A stretch of DNA of 64,000 bases from Komarekiella delphini-convector SJRDD-AB1 (GCF_014831675.1 NZ_VJXY01000043.1:1-64000), one strand, 5' to 3'. Positions 26,930-36,237 are shown, counted from the first letter of the stretch. Program-made: numbers and translations. The notes: generated by a model not told the origin, from the sequence alone.

Positions 26930-27347
26930 TGGGTCAATTTTCCCGAAGCTAGATACCGCTTGCCAGTCGTAGCCGAAACCGTAACTTTTCTTGATCGATT
27001 GCCCGTTTTGCCAAACGTCCCAACGCAGTATTGAGTAACCGATACGTCTGAAAATTTTCTAAAGCGTTGGCGTTTGCTTGCCAAACATTCACCTAACAAG
27101 TCAGCATAACCCGCGCATTTTTCACTCATCCCGTCAATTGCTGGGAAATCTCAGTTAATGATTGGAGTGAAGACATTTTATCTGCTGCATCCAACAATAA
27201 CCACACAGAATTATTCTTGAATAAATCTGCTAAAGCCTTTTTCTCTTCTTCTGTTGTATCTTCTACCGATTTTAAAGCATCTTCCAGCCAATCTTGCAGC
27301 AGATAATTTTTTACACTCTTTCCTTGCAAGTCTGCCTCAAAACGCAA
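26930..27347 (-). pseudogene. NACHT-type STAND NTPase remnant
   Basis: From 27347 leftward a frame gives RFEADLQGKSVKNYLLQDW and then WLLLDAADKMSSLQSLTEI, the Walker B region of NACHT NTPases. It stops just before 27126. The following sequence in a shifted frame reads ARVMLTC, a stop, and VNVWQANANALENFQTY, which is the next conserved stretch. Several stops and frame changes show decay. NACHT proteins in cyanobacteria serve in signalling or phage defence. Only about 140 codons remain, with no N- or C-terminal parts. Confidence 0.6.
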
Positions 27348-27574
27348 TTCAAAGAGCGATCACTTTCTTGCTAACTCTGCAAATAACATTAATTAGTGTA
27401 AATGCCGAAAACCTCATTCAGCAAGGAGATTCACCAATCGAGGTTTTAATGTGTATGATTAATGCAAGCAAAGAGGGGCTGTGGCTATATTGGTTGTTAT
27501 ACAGGAATCCGGTTTAATTGCGTCAAAAAATCTAATACCAATTTAATTAATGATTGCAACACATCCTTGGTTCA

Positions 27575-27594
27575 AGACGCGATGAATCGCGTCT
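27575..27594. repeat. REP palindrome, copy 3
   Basis: Identical 20-base palindrome followed by CTACAAG. Confidence 0.85.
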
Positions 27595-27719
27595 CTACAA
27601 GATGGTATATTTATTATTTTTCAAATTGGTATCAATATAGCGTTTTTCGATTGTGTGCAATACGGTTCGGATAAGGTTTTTTGATGAAAAAAATCATAGA
27701 TCACAAAAACGCTTTGTAG

Positions 27720-27740
27720 AGACGGCGATTTATCGCGTCT
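27720..27740. repeat. REP palindrome, variant copy 4
   Basis: AGACGGCGAT and ATCGCGTCT differ from copies 1-3 by one inserted G and a different centre. Confidence 0.7.
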
Positions 27741-27759
27741 CTTTCTAATGAGGTATATT

Positions 27760-28085
27760 TTAAAATTTTTCATCAATCGGAATTCGATAACCGTTGGCGA
27801 GGCAATTAGTCATGTTTGCAGTAACCGCGATCACCATCAATTCACCAAACATTGTTTCACTCATCCCTTTAGCAGATGCCGCAGCTGTATGAGAGGCGAT
27901 GCAATATTCACAACCATTAGTCACACTCACAGCAATGTAAATCAATTCCCGTACCAGTGGATCGAGTTCTCCAGGACTGGTCATCACTTCTTTGACTGAC
28001 TGCCATGTTCACACTAAAGTAGGGGGATGGTTAGCTAGGGCTTTCCAAAAGTTGTTGATTTCGTCAGTCTGACGAGTAACACGAT
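27760..28085 (-). pseudogene. carboxymuconolactone decarboxylase-like (AhpD fold) gene, broken
   Basis: The C-terminal part from 27987 carries the CMD/AhpD signature: GCEYCIASHTAAASAKGM with the CxxC pair and His. Upstream in the same frame lies RQTDEINNFWKALANHPPTL, then TGA, then TWQSVKEVM, so one nonsense codon (probably from CGA) interrupts it. No start codon is evident before about 28085, so the 5' end is also lost. Intact members are peroxidase-like or lactone decarboxylases. Confidence 0.7.
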
Positions 28086-28172
28086 ATCTTTTGCTTTTTT
28101 AGAATTTAATATAAATAAGCTAGGGATTGCTCCCTAACTGAGATATCCATTCATGTAGCTACACACTTGGAA

Positions 28173-28676
28173 TTATTGATACTGATTTGTGAATCCTTGG
28201 GGTACTATTGCATCTTCTAAATCAGCCCCTAGCAAGTTTGCACCTTGGATGTTAGCATTTGTGAGATTTGTTTTTTGTAAATCTGCCTTTTGTAAGTTTG
28301 CTCCTTGCAAATCAGCCCCTAGCAAGTTTGCTCCCTCTAGATCTGCATCATATAAGTTTGCCCCTTGCAGATTTGCTTTGGCTATATTTGCTTTGCTTAA
28401 ATCTACTCCCTGTAAATTAGCTGTTGCCAGGTTTGTTCCTTGTAAATTCGCTTTTTCTAATTCTGCTTCTTGTAGATTTGCACCAGCCAAATTAGTTGCT
28501 TGTAGATTTGCCTTGTCTAATTGCGCTCCAACTAAGTTGCATCCAACACATTCATTAGTTGTTAATAAACGTTGAACATTTGCAGCTACAGTATTCACTG
28601 GCAATACTGTAGGAGATGTAACTGTATCAAGCCTCGATCTTGCTGCTGCAATACCTGTGCGGTTAAATCTGACCAC
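28173..28676 (-). CDS. pentapeptide-repeat protein, 5' end rearranged
   Basis: From about residue 42 the protein is a run of pentapeptide repeats of the A(D/N)LxX form (GAQLDKANLQATNLAGANL and so on to GADLEDA), which folds as a right-handed beta-helix. The start of the repeats carries TTNECVGCNL, typical of cyanobacterial exported versions. The segment [17 protein letters not shown] looks like the end of a signal peptide. The ORF start at 28676 lies within the 3' end of the ABC ATPase gene on the same strand, so the original start and half of the signal peptide appear replaced. It may still be expressed as a fusion-like product. Confidence 0.7.
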   Translation of the reverse strand: MVRFNRTGIAAARSRLDTVTSPTVLPVNTVAANVQRLLTTNECVGCNLVGAQLDKANLQATNLAGANLQEAELEKANLQGTNLATANLQGVDLSKANIAKANLQGANLYDADLEGANLLGADLQGANLQKADLQKTNLTNANIQGANLLGADLEDAIVPQGFTNQYQ

Positions 28677-29407
28677 ATCTCACGCTGGATTTTTTGAAAT
28701 CGGGGATCTGTGCGAATTGCGATCGCAGAACGTTCTGTTGGTAAATCAATCTGAAATTCCTTGACAATTTTGCCAGGACGTAAACTCAATAAAAACACTC
28801 TTTGCGAAAGTGCGATCGCTTCATCGAGGTCGTGAGTTACCAAAATAAAGGTGCATCCCGTATCGCGCCATAATCGTAGGAATTCATCCTGTAAAAGAGC
28901 GCGTGTTTGAGCATCAAGACTACTAAGAGGCTCATCCAGTAACACAACATCTGGTTCATAAATTAACGTCCGAATCAGCAAAACGCGCTGCTGCATCCCG
29001 CCCGACAATTCTCTCGGAAAACTCTGCTCAAAACCATACAAGCCATACTTTGCCAACAGCGCCAAAGCCTTTTCCCGTCCTTCATTTCGCGGTACACCAC
29101 GAATTTCCAAAGGAGCAGTGACATTATCTAGGACTGTCCGCCAGGGTAGTAGGGTTTGCTTTTGAAACAAGTAGCCAATTTCTTTGATGCCACTATTATT
29201 AAAAGTGCCCTTGACATCTGTACCAGGACGAATTAATCCCGCAATCACATTGAGTAAAGTACTCTTACCGCAGCCACTTGGCCCAATCAGCGCGACAAAT
29301 TCACCAGAATTGACAGTCAAGCTGATATCTTGTAATGCTTCAATTCGCTTATTCTTACTCCAATAATAAATGGAGAGATTTTGGGTAGTAATCATAGGGG
29401 TTGACAT
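28595..29407 (-). CDS. ABC transporter ATP-binding protein (SsuB/TauB-like), tail rearranged
   Basis: The protein has Walker [10 protein letters not shown], the Q-loop variant QKQTLLPW, signature LSGGMQQR and Walker B VVLLDEP, all in order, typical of importer ATPases for sulfonates, nitrate or taurine. The start is put at 29407 ([10 protein letters not shown]), giving 270 residues; an upstream ATG at 29449 is possible. The last dozen residues ([11 protein letters not shown]) come from sequence that belongs to the neighbouring pentapeptide gene. The binding-protein gene upstream is frameshifted and no permease is nearby, so this transporter is probably dead or the ATPase serves another permease. 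Confidence 0.82.
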   Translation of the reverse strand: MSTPMITTQNLSIYYWSKNKRIEALQDISLTVNSGEFVALIGPSGCGKSTLLNVIAGLIRPGTDVKGTFNNSGIKEIGYLFQKQTLLPWRTVLDNVTAPLEIRGVPRNEGREKALALLAKYGLYGFEQSFPRELSGGMQQRVLLIRTLIYEPDVVLLDEPLSSLDAQTRALLQDEFLRLWRDTGCTFILVTHDLDEAIALSQRVFLLSLRPGKIVKEFQIDLPTERSAIAIRTDPRFQKIQREMWSDLTAQVLQQQDRGLIQLHLLQYCQ

Positions 29408-29460
29408 AAGCAAAAATCCCAAGGGAAAATTAAAACCTAAAATAGCCATAATTACAAACT

Positions 29461-29495
29461 ACGAACTACGAATTACGAATTACGAATTACGAATT
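29461..29495. repeat. tandem heptamer repeat (STRR type)
   Basis: Five consecutive 7-base units occur: one ACGAACT followed by four ACGAATT. Short tandemly repeated heptamers are typical of heterocyst-forming cyanobacteria. Confidence 0.85.
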
Positions 29496-29528
29496 GGTAT
29501 TACTCCCCACTCTCTATGTTCAAGTCAG

Positions 29529-30479
29529 CTAAGAGACAGATAACGAAGCAACTCGGTTATTGACGATCTGCTCGAAAGTTGCATCAGGCTCTATCAGTCC
29601 CCAGTTCACCATCCAGTCGTAAGTACGACGGAAGTCAGCTTCAGGGTATGGTGCTGGGTCTGCGTAGCGCAATCGGTTGCGACGGAAATCTGAGGGTTCA
29701 AGGTGTACGATATCTTCTGCTACGTCGTCGATCAGATACTTCACATACTGGAGAGGGTCATTTTGTAGATCTTTCACCGCTCGACGGATTGCCCTATTAA
29801 TCGCCTCGAATGTCTCTTCATCCAGATCGGGGCTACCAATCTCTAGACCTACATAGTGTGCCTCTGCGATAATTTTGTAGCCAAGTTTTTCTGCTACTGT
29901 AATCCACGGTTCCATGACGGCAACTGCATCAACAACTCCGTTACGCAAAGCGACAAAGCGGTTGAAACGCTTTCCTTGACCGCCACCATCGATATGTACC
30001 ACTTTGATTTCTTCTTTGGGTAGGAAACCTTCAAGGGTTTGAATAGCGATGTAGTGGGAGCCGTGGTGAAAGTTGACACCAACTGTTACGTTAGCTAGGT
30101 CTTGAGGGATATTTATTGTAGGGTGAATCGGGTCGCACGATGATTGCTTGGCTGGCAATGGCAGCACGTTTAGCTACGACCTGACCACCACGAGAACTGT
30201 CATAGGTGCGTCGCACCTGTCCCCACTCACAAGCACGGTAGAGGGTAGTTTCTCCCTGCTCGAATAGTGATTTGCCGCCAAAAGAAAAGAGTTTACTTGG
30301 TGATGATCTTCAATCAGTTTAATATCGGGTATGCGATCGCTAGAGTTGCGTTTAACAAACTCAATATCAATCCCCTCATCTGCAAAGTAGCCTTGATCGC
30401 GAGCTACGTAATACGGCAATGAGAACACAGTTCCACTGATCTCATTCTTGATCTTTTTGAGAGTTACAGAGTTACTCAT
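29529..30479 (-). pseudogene. ABC substrate-binding protein gene with two frameshifts
   Basis: The protein would be about 316 residues. The first part (from 30479) reads GTVFSLPYYVARDQGYFADEG, the typical start of NMT1/TauA-like binding proteins, up to IEDHHQ. Near 30300 the frame shifts, and a conserved middle (SLFEQGETTLYRACEWG, then RAAIASQAIIVRPDSP) continues in another frame. A second shift near 30125 leads into NIPQDLANVTVGVNFHHGS and the C-terminal half ending at 29529. No signal peptide precedes the mature start, which is odd for a binding protein. Because both breaks are simple indels, sequencing error is an alternative to true decay. Confidence 0.8.
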
Positions 30480-30665
30480 GATATGTATTATTCCCTGAAC
30501 AGGATGTAAATTTTACAAGTAATGTTTGTTCTCCGGCATCTACACGTATTTAGTCATGATTAAAGTTTTTGAGGCGAGTCAGTCTTTTGAGTTTGCCTAG
30601 CTAATGGTTAGACAATTTGCCGCCTAGCAGCTTGAACATGAGCGGTCATAGCAAGAGGAGCGCTA

Positions 30666-31226
30666 TTAATTAAATTGTAATTTACCAAGTTTTTTTAAGG
30701 CGAAAAATAATGAGCTAATATGTAATGCTTGCAATAAAATACCGCTTTCAATTAATTCTATAACTTTTTCTAAAGGGAACAGCAATACATCAATTTCTTC
30801 TGTATCATCCAAATTTAAATCAGCTATCTTTTCTACATTTGTTGCTAAAAAACAATGAGTAAGATTATTATGGTTGGCTGGATTGGGTGATAATATGCCA
30901 GTTTCAACAAAATAATCGCTAGCGTAACCTGTTTCTTCTAATAGCTCACGTTTGGCTGCTGCAAGTGGTGATAAATCTTCTGCTTCTACAGCACCGCTAG
31001 GTAATTCTAAAACTATTTTTTGTAGACCGTGACGATATTGTTTGACTAAGACAATTTCCTGATTTTTGGTTAAAGCTACAACATTTACCCATGTTGGATA
31101 TTCCAGAACATAATAAGGCTCGACTATTTTGCCATCATGCATTTGGCAAGTATCGGCTCTTACTGAGATCCATCTATCTTGGATAACATATTTAGAGTTT
31201 AATACATTCCAATCAAATGAATCCAC
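30666..31226 (-). CDS. Nudix hydrolase (ADP-ribose pyrophosphatase-like)
   Basis: The 186-residue protein has a near-consensus Nudix box: SGAVEAEDLSPLAAAKRE followed by LLEETGY, with one residue more than the strict spacing before REL. The N-terminal WISVRADTCQ and the strand VALTKNQEIVLVKQYRHG resemble NudF-type ADP-ribose pyrophosphatases. It probably cleaves nucleoside diphosphate-linked compounds. It follows the HAD gene on the same strand by 20 bases, and the two may be co-transcribed. Confidence 0.88.
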   Translation of the reverse strand: MDSFDWNVLNSKYVIQDRWISVRADTCQMHDGKIVEPYYVLEYPTWVNVVALTKNQEIVLVKQYRHGLQKIVLELPSGAVEAEDLSPLAAAKRELLEETGYASDYFVETGILSPNPANHNNLTHCFLATNVEKIADLNLDDTEEIDVLLFPLEKVIELIESGILLQALHISSLFFALKKLGKLQFN

Positions 31227-31246
31227 TTTACTGAATCCTTGGTTTG

Positions 31247-31933
31247 TTAGTGAGAATGCGATAGTCTCAGTTCATAGCTGTGAACAAGCAATTTAGGAAT
31301 ATCATCTGGAGTATGGGCAATTAAATCAGCACCGTAGCTCTTTAACTCTTCCTCAGTTCCGTAGCCGTAGGTGACACCAATTGCAGTTACATGATTGTGC
31401 TTGGCTCCAATCATATCGTGCGAGTGATCGCCCACCATAACCACATGAGAAGGTGAAAGATTTTCCGTGACTAAGATGTGATTAATTAAGTCAGCTTTTA
31501 CACTCCGCGTGCCGTCAAGTTCACTCCCATAAACCCCATTGAAAAGCGACGACAAGCCAAAATGTTCTATGATTTGTGTAGCATAAATATGTGGTTTAGA
31601 AGTCGCAACAAAAGTTTTATAACCAGCAAAACGAATAGCGTCTAAGGTTTCTGAAATTTTGGGATAAAGGGAGTTTTCAAATAATCCTATCGTAGCAAAG
31701 CGACTGCGATAAAGTGAAATGGCTTGTTCTAAAACTGTGTCATCTGAAGTCTTCAGTAGCAGCGAAAAACTATCTTGGATTGGAGGGCCAATACACCAAT
31801 GTAATTTATCAGCATCGGGTGGTCTATAACCTAGTTCAGATAACGCAAACTGAATGCAGCGAGTAATACCAGGCTTGGGATCTGTCAAAGTCCCATCTAA
31901 ATCAAACAGAATAGCGTAATTAGAAACAAACAT
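31247..31933 (-). CDS. HAD family hydrolase (phosphoglycolate-phosphatase-like)
   Basis: A 228-residue protein results if translation starts at the ATG at 31933 (MFVSNYAILFDLDGT); the frame could extend to 31978. Motif I is FDLDGTLTD, motif II FVATSKPH, the Lys is in SVKADLI, and motif IV is VMVGDHSHDMIGA. The cap region fits the HAD-IA subgroup (Gph/PgmB-like). It is upstream of the Nudix gene and 97 bases after the TauD-type gene on the same strand. The substrate is not predictable. Confidence 0.87.
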   Translation of the reverse strand: MFVSNYAILFDLDGTLTDPKPGITRCIQFALSELGYRPPDADKLHWCIGPPIQDSFSLLLKTSDDTVLEQAISLYRSRFATIGLFENSLYPKISETLDAIRFAGYKTFVATSKPHIYATQIIEHFGLSSLFNGVYGSELDGTRSVKADLINHILVTENLSPSHVVMVGDHSHDMIGAKHNHVTAIGVTYGYGTEEELKSYGADLIAHTPDDIPKLLVHSYELRLSHSH

Positions 31934-32030
31934 TAATACCCCACAGCCAAATGCTAGGAGCAAGATTCGAGAAAGCACTCAACTGCGTTATGGAAGTTCG
32001 CTCCCGTAACGCAGTAGCTCCCTAATTATC

Positions 32031-32945
32031 CTAAACTAAAGCGGGTTCACGTCGGTTATATGCAGAAGAGTCTCCCTTAATAGCCTCACTCTGCCTACCA
32101 TCAATACCAACAGGAATATCACCTACAAGTGTGACACGCTGAACGTGGCGAGGTTGATTGCCGTAGTCAGCGATCGCATAATGTTGAGTAGCGCGATTAT
32201 CCCAGAAAGCTACATCGCCAACTTTCCAACGCCACCGGACAGTATTCTCTGGACGTGTGATGTAAGCTTGCAATAATTTCACGATTTCATCAGATTCATT
32301 CTGTGATAAACCGCGCAGGCGGCGCACGAACCCACCGATAAACAACCCACGTTCACCGGATTCAGGATGGACGCGGACAACTGGATGCAGGGTTTCGTAT
32401 AAAGTTGAGGTGAAAACAGCCCGATATTCTAAGACTTCTAGTGGCAAGTCAATTTTAGCTGCTGCATAATCGTAGGCGTTGCTGTGTACTGCCCAGAGTT
32501 GGTCAGCAAGATTACGTAGAGCAATTGGTAAATCTTCGTAGGCAGTCACGGAGTTTGCCCAAATGGTGTCACCTCCTGATGGCGGAATGACCAGCGCTCG
32601 TAAAATCGAACCAAGGGGCGGACGGTCTACAAATGTGACATCGGTGTGCCAAGTGTTAGCGCGGCTCACAGTCTTGCCGTAATTCAGGTCAAGAACTTCT
32701 GGGTTTTCTGGAAGTGATGGGACGGTGGGATGAGCTGTTGTCACTTCCCCAAAGTGTCGGGCGAAGGCTACTTGTGCTTGAGCGTCAAGGTTCTGCTCTC
32801 GGAAGAAAATGACTTTGTGTTTAACTAAAGCTTTACGGATATCGCTGATGATTTCGTCGCTAAGGTTACTGTTCAGGTTAATACCGATGATTTTTGCACC
32901 GATACGTCCGGCGATTGGTTTGATGTCAAAGTGTTGGGAAGTCAT
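32031..32945 (-). CDS. tauD: TauD/TfdA family alpha-ketoglutarate-dependent dioxygenase
   Basis: This 304-residue enzyme has the complete 2-oxoglutarate/Fe(II) facial triad: His100 and Asp102 in NTWHTDVTF and the distal His255 in ATQHYAIADYG, with Arg270 for 2-oxoglutarate binding. The start MTSQHFDIKPIAGRIGAKI is typical of taurine/alkylsulfatase dioxygenases. Such enzymes hydroxylate the carbon next to the sulfonate or sulfate group, releasing sulfite or sulfate. The match extends over the whole length. A more distant paralogue lies at 57859. The symbol denotes family; the substrate may be another sulfonate or a sulfate ester. Confidence 0.9.
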   Translation of the reverse strand: MTSQHFDIKPIAGRIGAKIIGINLNSNLSDEIISDIRKALVKHKVIFFREQNLDAQAQVAFARHFGEVTTAHPTVPSLPENPEVLDLNYGKTVSRANTWHTDVTFVDRPPLGSILRALVIPPSGGDTIWANSVTAYEDLPIALRNLADQLWAVHSNAYDYAAAKIDLPLEVLEYRAVFTSTLYETLHPVVRVHPESGERGLFIGGFVRRLRGLSQNESDEIVKLLQAYITRPENTVRWRWKVGDVAFWDNRATQHYAIADYGNQPRHVQRVTLVGDIPVGIDGRQSEAIKGDSSAYNRREPALV

Positions 32946-33060
32946 GGTATTTATTCCAAGTTAAATAAGATTGTGGATTTGTCTCATGCAGAGAGTCAAA
33001 GTATGTTTGAAAAGTCATGATTGATGTATCAAATATTTTTACCCCACCCTAACCCTCCCC

Positions 33061-33242
33061 TTATAAAGGCTACAGTGTACACACAAGTCTTTGAGAGTGG
33101 CCTCACAAGCTTTTGATCCCCCCAACCCCCCTTTTTAAGGGGGGCAAAAACTTCTCAAAGTCCTCCTTTTTAAGGAGGATTTAGGAGGATCTACACGATT
33201 TTGGTTTGGTACAGAGATGTGTGTACACCGTAGCTTATAAAG
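33061..33242. mobile_element. 166-bp MITE with 17-bp terminal inverted repeats and 8-bp duplication
   Basis: The element (33069-33234) starts GCTACAGTGTACACACA and ends with the complement of GCTACGGTGTACACACA, one mismatch in 17. It is bounded on both sides by TTATAAAG (33061-33068 and 33235-33242). Removing it and one duplicate leaves the palindromic CCCCTTATAAAGGGG repeat intact. The interior is GC-box palindromic (AGGAGGATTTAGGAGGAT) and has no gene. Confidence 0.85.
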
Positions 33243-33410
33243 GGGAGGGAACCGGATTTTCTTATTTTCCCCCTTTGGGGAGCCACTGCGTTGGGCGGCT
33301 CTGCCGACTTGAAGCAAGTGGCGTGGGATTAAGGGGGGTAATAATTCGATTAAAATCACAACATACTACTTTTCAAACAACCTCTAAGAGTTGGAGGAAG
33401 TTTTTGCTAT

Positions 33411-34277
33411 CTATGCGGGGTAAAAGACGAATGTTCGTAGTTCGATGCTTTCTCGTGGGAGAGCGTTGGCTGGGCTGGTGGGGTCTTCAAAGGCTGTATG
33501 GGCGGCAAAACGGGCGTGTCCGTCTTCTGCGGAGTCGAAGCATTTGATAAATAGTGCTTCGTCTGGGTGCATTTGTGGGAAGTAGAACCATTTATGTTGG
33601 GGATTATACGTGACTCCATAAGTTTCACCGACGCGATCGCGGTACACTAAATCACCAGCAACAAGGTCTGTTGGTGCGATACTTTGCGCGTCACACAATG
33701 CTAATGGTGACTCTTGGATTGGTTGGGCGATCGCTCGCCAAACATTGATGATGGCAAATCGTTGTTTTAGTAGCGCATCAATGTCATCTATGCCTCGCGC
33801 TGCTAATTCCAAACGGGCGCGAGTATAGCCTGATTTGGCAGTGAAGTCGTTGTGTACGCGCTTGGCAGGTTCCTTAATATTATTCTCACCTGGCTTGGAG
33901 TTACCAGCATTACGAAGGGTGTGATCGAATATCACTACCTTTGTTGCACCCGTCACCTCTTTTAACAATTGCTCGGCTTCTAGATAGTAGACGCGGCGTA
34001 CTTCGTCTTCATCGTAAAAGTCGCTGACATTAGTAGTATGTCCAGTAAACGCAAAACCTTCTTTATCTAACGAGATGTTCTCTGAGATAGAACGAGCGTT
34101 GTAGATGGGTAGTTTGTGCGTCTGATAAATTCCATTCGTGCGAGGAATCCCAGCCGGCGGTTCGTAGGTATAGTTAACAGGTTTTTCTGCCATTGGAATC
34201 AGGTAACTGAGGTTAGCCTCTACGTATGGCAGTTCTTGGAAAATCGGTCTGTCTAGAACTTGGTTATTTAAGCTCAT
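33411..34277 (-). CDS. CmcJ/NvfI-type oxidoreductase
   Basis: The 288-residue protein matches the CmcJ/AsaB family (7-alpha-cephem-methoxylase P8-like), known from cephamycin biosynthesis and fungal secondary metabolism. Recognisable segments are NVSDFYDEDEVRRVYYLEAE, VVIFDHTLRNAG, RVHNDFTAKSGY and YYFPQMHPDEALFIKCFDS-like WFYFPQMHPDEALFIK. The His and Asp in RVHNDFT and the later His could ligate Fe(II). Here it is downstream of a GST gene and near a TauD-like dioxygenase, so it may modify a small organic substrate in the same pathway. The true reaction is unknown. Confidence 0.82.
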   Translation of the reverse strand: MSLNNQVLDRPIFQELPYVEANLSYLIPMAEKPVNYTYEPPAGIPRTNGIYQTHKLPIYNARSISENISLDKEGFAFTGHTTNVSDFYDEDEVRRVYYLEAEQLLKEVTGATKVVIFDHTLRNAGNSKPGENNIKEPAKRVHNDFTAKSGYTRARLELAARGIDDIDALLKQRFAIINVWRAIAQPIQESPLALCDAQSIAPTDLVAGDLVYRDRVGETYGVTYNPQHKWFYFPQMHPDEALFIKCFDSAEDGHARFAAHTAFEDPTSPANALPRESIELRTFVFYPA

Positions 34278-34382
34278 AGGTCATCCCATTTTGGATTTTG
34301 GTAATTGTTAGTTGTCAGTTGTCAGAAGGCAGGAGGCAGAAGTGAAGAATTATCTCCCTCATCTCCCTCATCTCCCCCTGCT

Positions 34383-35054
34383 CTATTTCTGTCCTGCACC
34401 AACAGGAACAGGTTCTCCGAGAACTTTGGCGAATCTTTGTAAATAGAAGTCCACAGGATTTGCTACTGCTTGAATTGAGGAGCGATCGCCTACCAGATTC
34501 CACCATGTCTGCAAACGAGGTGTTTCTGCTGGTAGTGTGAATTTACGGAAGTGTTCTAAGAGTGGTAAACGTTCAAACCAGGGATAGAAGCTGATATCAA
34601 CTAGGCTAAACTGATCTCCTAACAAGTAATCACCTTTACCGAATCCTTCTTGTTCAATATATAGAAGTGCTTCTGTGAACTCTGTTCGTCCTTGTTCTTG
34701 TTCGGTGCTATCTTTACCGCGCAGAAATTTGTTAAAAGCTGGGACAAGGCGAGTATTGGCGTAGTCTATCCAAATCCGAGCGATCGCTTTTTTTGCCGGA
34801 TCGCGGGGTAACAAAGGTGGTTCGGGGAACACTTCATCTAGATATTCATTAATAATCGCAGATTCGTAAATTTCTACATCCTCATGTTTGATAGCCGGAA
34901 CTTTACCATAGCGCGAAATCTGCGTGTATCCATCTGGTTTGTTTTGTAAGTCAATTTCTATCTCAGTGAAGTCAATGCCTTTTTCCAATAAGACTACACG
35001 GGTACGTTGAGAGAAGGTAGAGGCTTTAGCGAAGTACAGTTGTATGTTGCTCAT
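34383..35054 (-). CDS. glutathione S-transferase
   Basis: This 223-residue protein has a thioredoxin-like N-terminal domain ([20 protein letters not shown], with Ser rather than Cys at the active site region), the cis-Pro segment [20 protein letters not shown] and an all-helical C-terminal domain. It resembles the GST at 51005 (shared ISxYGKVPAI and INEYLxEVFPxPPLLP). GSTs could cleave or conjugate organosulfur or halogenated compounds. It precedes the CmcJ gene by 105 bases on the same strand, and its upstream region contains an operator candidate. Confidence 0.92.
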   Translation of the reverse strand: MSNIQLYFAKASTFSQRTRVVLLEKGIDFTEIEIDLQNKPDGYTQISRYGKVPAIKHEDVEIYESAIINEYLDEVFPEPPLLPRDPAKKAIARIWIDYANTRLVPAFNKFLRGKDSTEQEQGRTEFTEALLYIEQEGFGKGDYLLGDQFSLVDISFYPWFERLPLLEHFRKFTLPAETPRLQTWWNLVGDRSSIQAVANPVDFYLQRFAKVLGEPVPVGAGQK

Positions 35055-35193
35055 AAAATTCTTTCCTTGTCGTTATCGTGAATGCAGACTATGTGAGATT
35101 GCACAACTTAGAGCAATAAGACAGAAGCTAGATATGTTGATTAGTGCAGTTAAATAATTTGACTGACAGGTATCTACGTCTGTTAGATGATAT

Positions 35194-35223
35194 ATTACAG
35201 TTTGTCGGTCGATTTAACGTAGT
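35194..35223. promoter_or_regulatory. candidate sulfur-regulon operator, site 5 (GST / racemase divergent)
   Basis: ATTACAGTTTGT, spacer CGGTCG and ATTTAACGTAGT fit the 12-6-12 form. It lies in the 271-base divergent region between the GST and the racemase gene, so it could control both. Confidence 0.5.
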
Positions 35224-35325
35224 TTATATATTATACAGCTTCCCTGAAAATATGTATATCTAATTATTAGTGTAGCTAAATAAATATTTAGACATGAGCA
35301 GGCTTGCCAGCAAAGAGGTATCATA

Positions 35326-36237
35326 ATGCACTTCCAAGCTGACTCTAATAGGCAGATCCGTCTTGGCTTACTAGTACCAGCAGGTAACACCACGTTTGAG
35401 CCTGACTTTCACGCTGCTTTTTCCAGTCAAGTAAATATTCATAGCCATCGTGTGATTGCTCAACGCTCACACGCATCTGAGAGCTATGAATCAATAGATG
35501 ACATTAATGAAGAAGCTGTTAAGGAAGTAGAAAAATTAGCTAGAGCTAGAGTAAATTTTGGAGCATACGGCTTCACAACAGCAACATTTTACCGAGGGCG
35601 AGTTTTTGCCGAACAATTACAACAACGGTTAACACAGGCGCTAGTAGTCTGCCAAGGAAACTTTGCATGGTGATAGGCTGAGGAAGCTGGAGAGGCTGGG
35701 GGAGAAAAAGCATTATTGAAAAAGAATTCTTTCTCCCCCTGCTCCCCCTGCTGCACCTCTCCCCCTGCTTTGCCTACACGGCAAAATTGGGTTGGTGAAC
35801 TACTAGGAGTACCCGTTGTGATTCCAGCTTTAGCTTTATTAGAAGCATTAGAACATCTTAAGGCCAAGAAAATTTCTGTAGTCACCCCTTATCCAGAATG
35901 GAACAACCAAACGCTAAAAACGTTTTTGCATGAAACACCTTTTGAAATAATTACGTTTAAAGGTGATGAACGCCCAAAAGAAGTAGCGAAACAGAATTAC
36001 CTATGGCATCAGTCGCCGGATGAAGCCGCAGCTTTTATCAAAGAGGTATCTCACAAAGGTGCAGATGTTATTGTGTTGCCCTGTACAGCATGGAGAACAT
36101 TTGAAGTAATAGAAGAATTAGAGGCGAATTTAAATATTCCTGTAGTTACAGCAAACCAAGCCACAATATGGAGTTTAGCAAAACGTGCTTCTATTGAATC
36201 TGCACTTCATCCCAGAGGAAAACTGTTTGATATTTAG
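35326..36237 (+). pseudogene. Asp/Glu racemase-like (maleate isomerase family) gene with inserted element
   Basis: The N-terminal half reads LGLLVPAGNTTFEPDFHAAF and ends at QRLTQAL; the C-terminal half continues GVPVVIPALALLEALEHL and has VIVLPCTAWRTFEVIEEL with the second catalytic Cys. Between them a 162-base insertion carries stop codons (TGA at 35671-35673). Excising the element with one CTAG copy restores an uninterrupted 249-residue protein of the Asp/Glu/hydantoin racemase or maleate isomerase family. The first catalytic Cys is replaced by Thr-rich GNTT, as in arylmalonate decarboxylase-like relatives. It is inactive as it stands. Confidence 0.87.
35641..35806. mobile_element. CTAG-flanked 158-bp non-autonomous element, copy 1
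   Basis: Ends are TAGTCTGCCAAGGAAACTTTGC and, inverted, TAGTTCACCAACCCAATTTTGC, in part the same sequence. CTAG is present on both sides (35641-35644 and 35803-35806). The interior is purine/pyrimidine-rich with an imperfect palindrome around GAGAAA and TTTCTCCCCC. A homologous copy in the opposite orientation is in ssuD at 60254-60410. Confidence 0.85.

Larger units (their letters stand above)
27351..27759. other. repeat-rich intergenic region
   Basis: There is no gene. It contains REP copy 3 (27575-27594) and the variant copy 4 (27720-27740). An imperfect inverted pair, ATACCAATTT (27536) and AAATTGGTAT (27621), encloses REP copy 3. Small open frames here have no recognisable protein features. 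Confidence 0.6.

Noticed and set aside
26902-27129. 75-codon minus-strand open frame
   Set aside because: It lies in a different frame from the decayed NACHT sequence, which explains the region better.
27254-27517. 87-codon plus-strand open frame
   Set aside because: It is antisense to the NACHT remnant for half its length and shows no recognised protein features.
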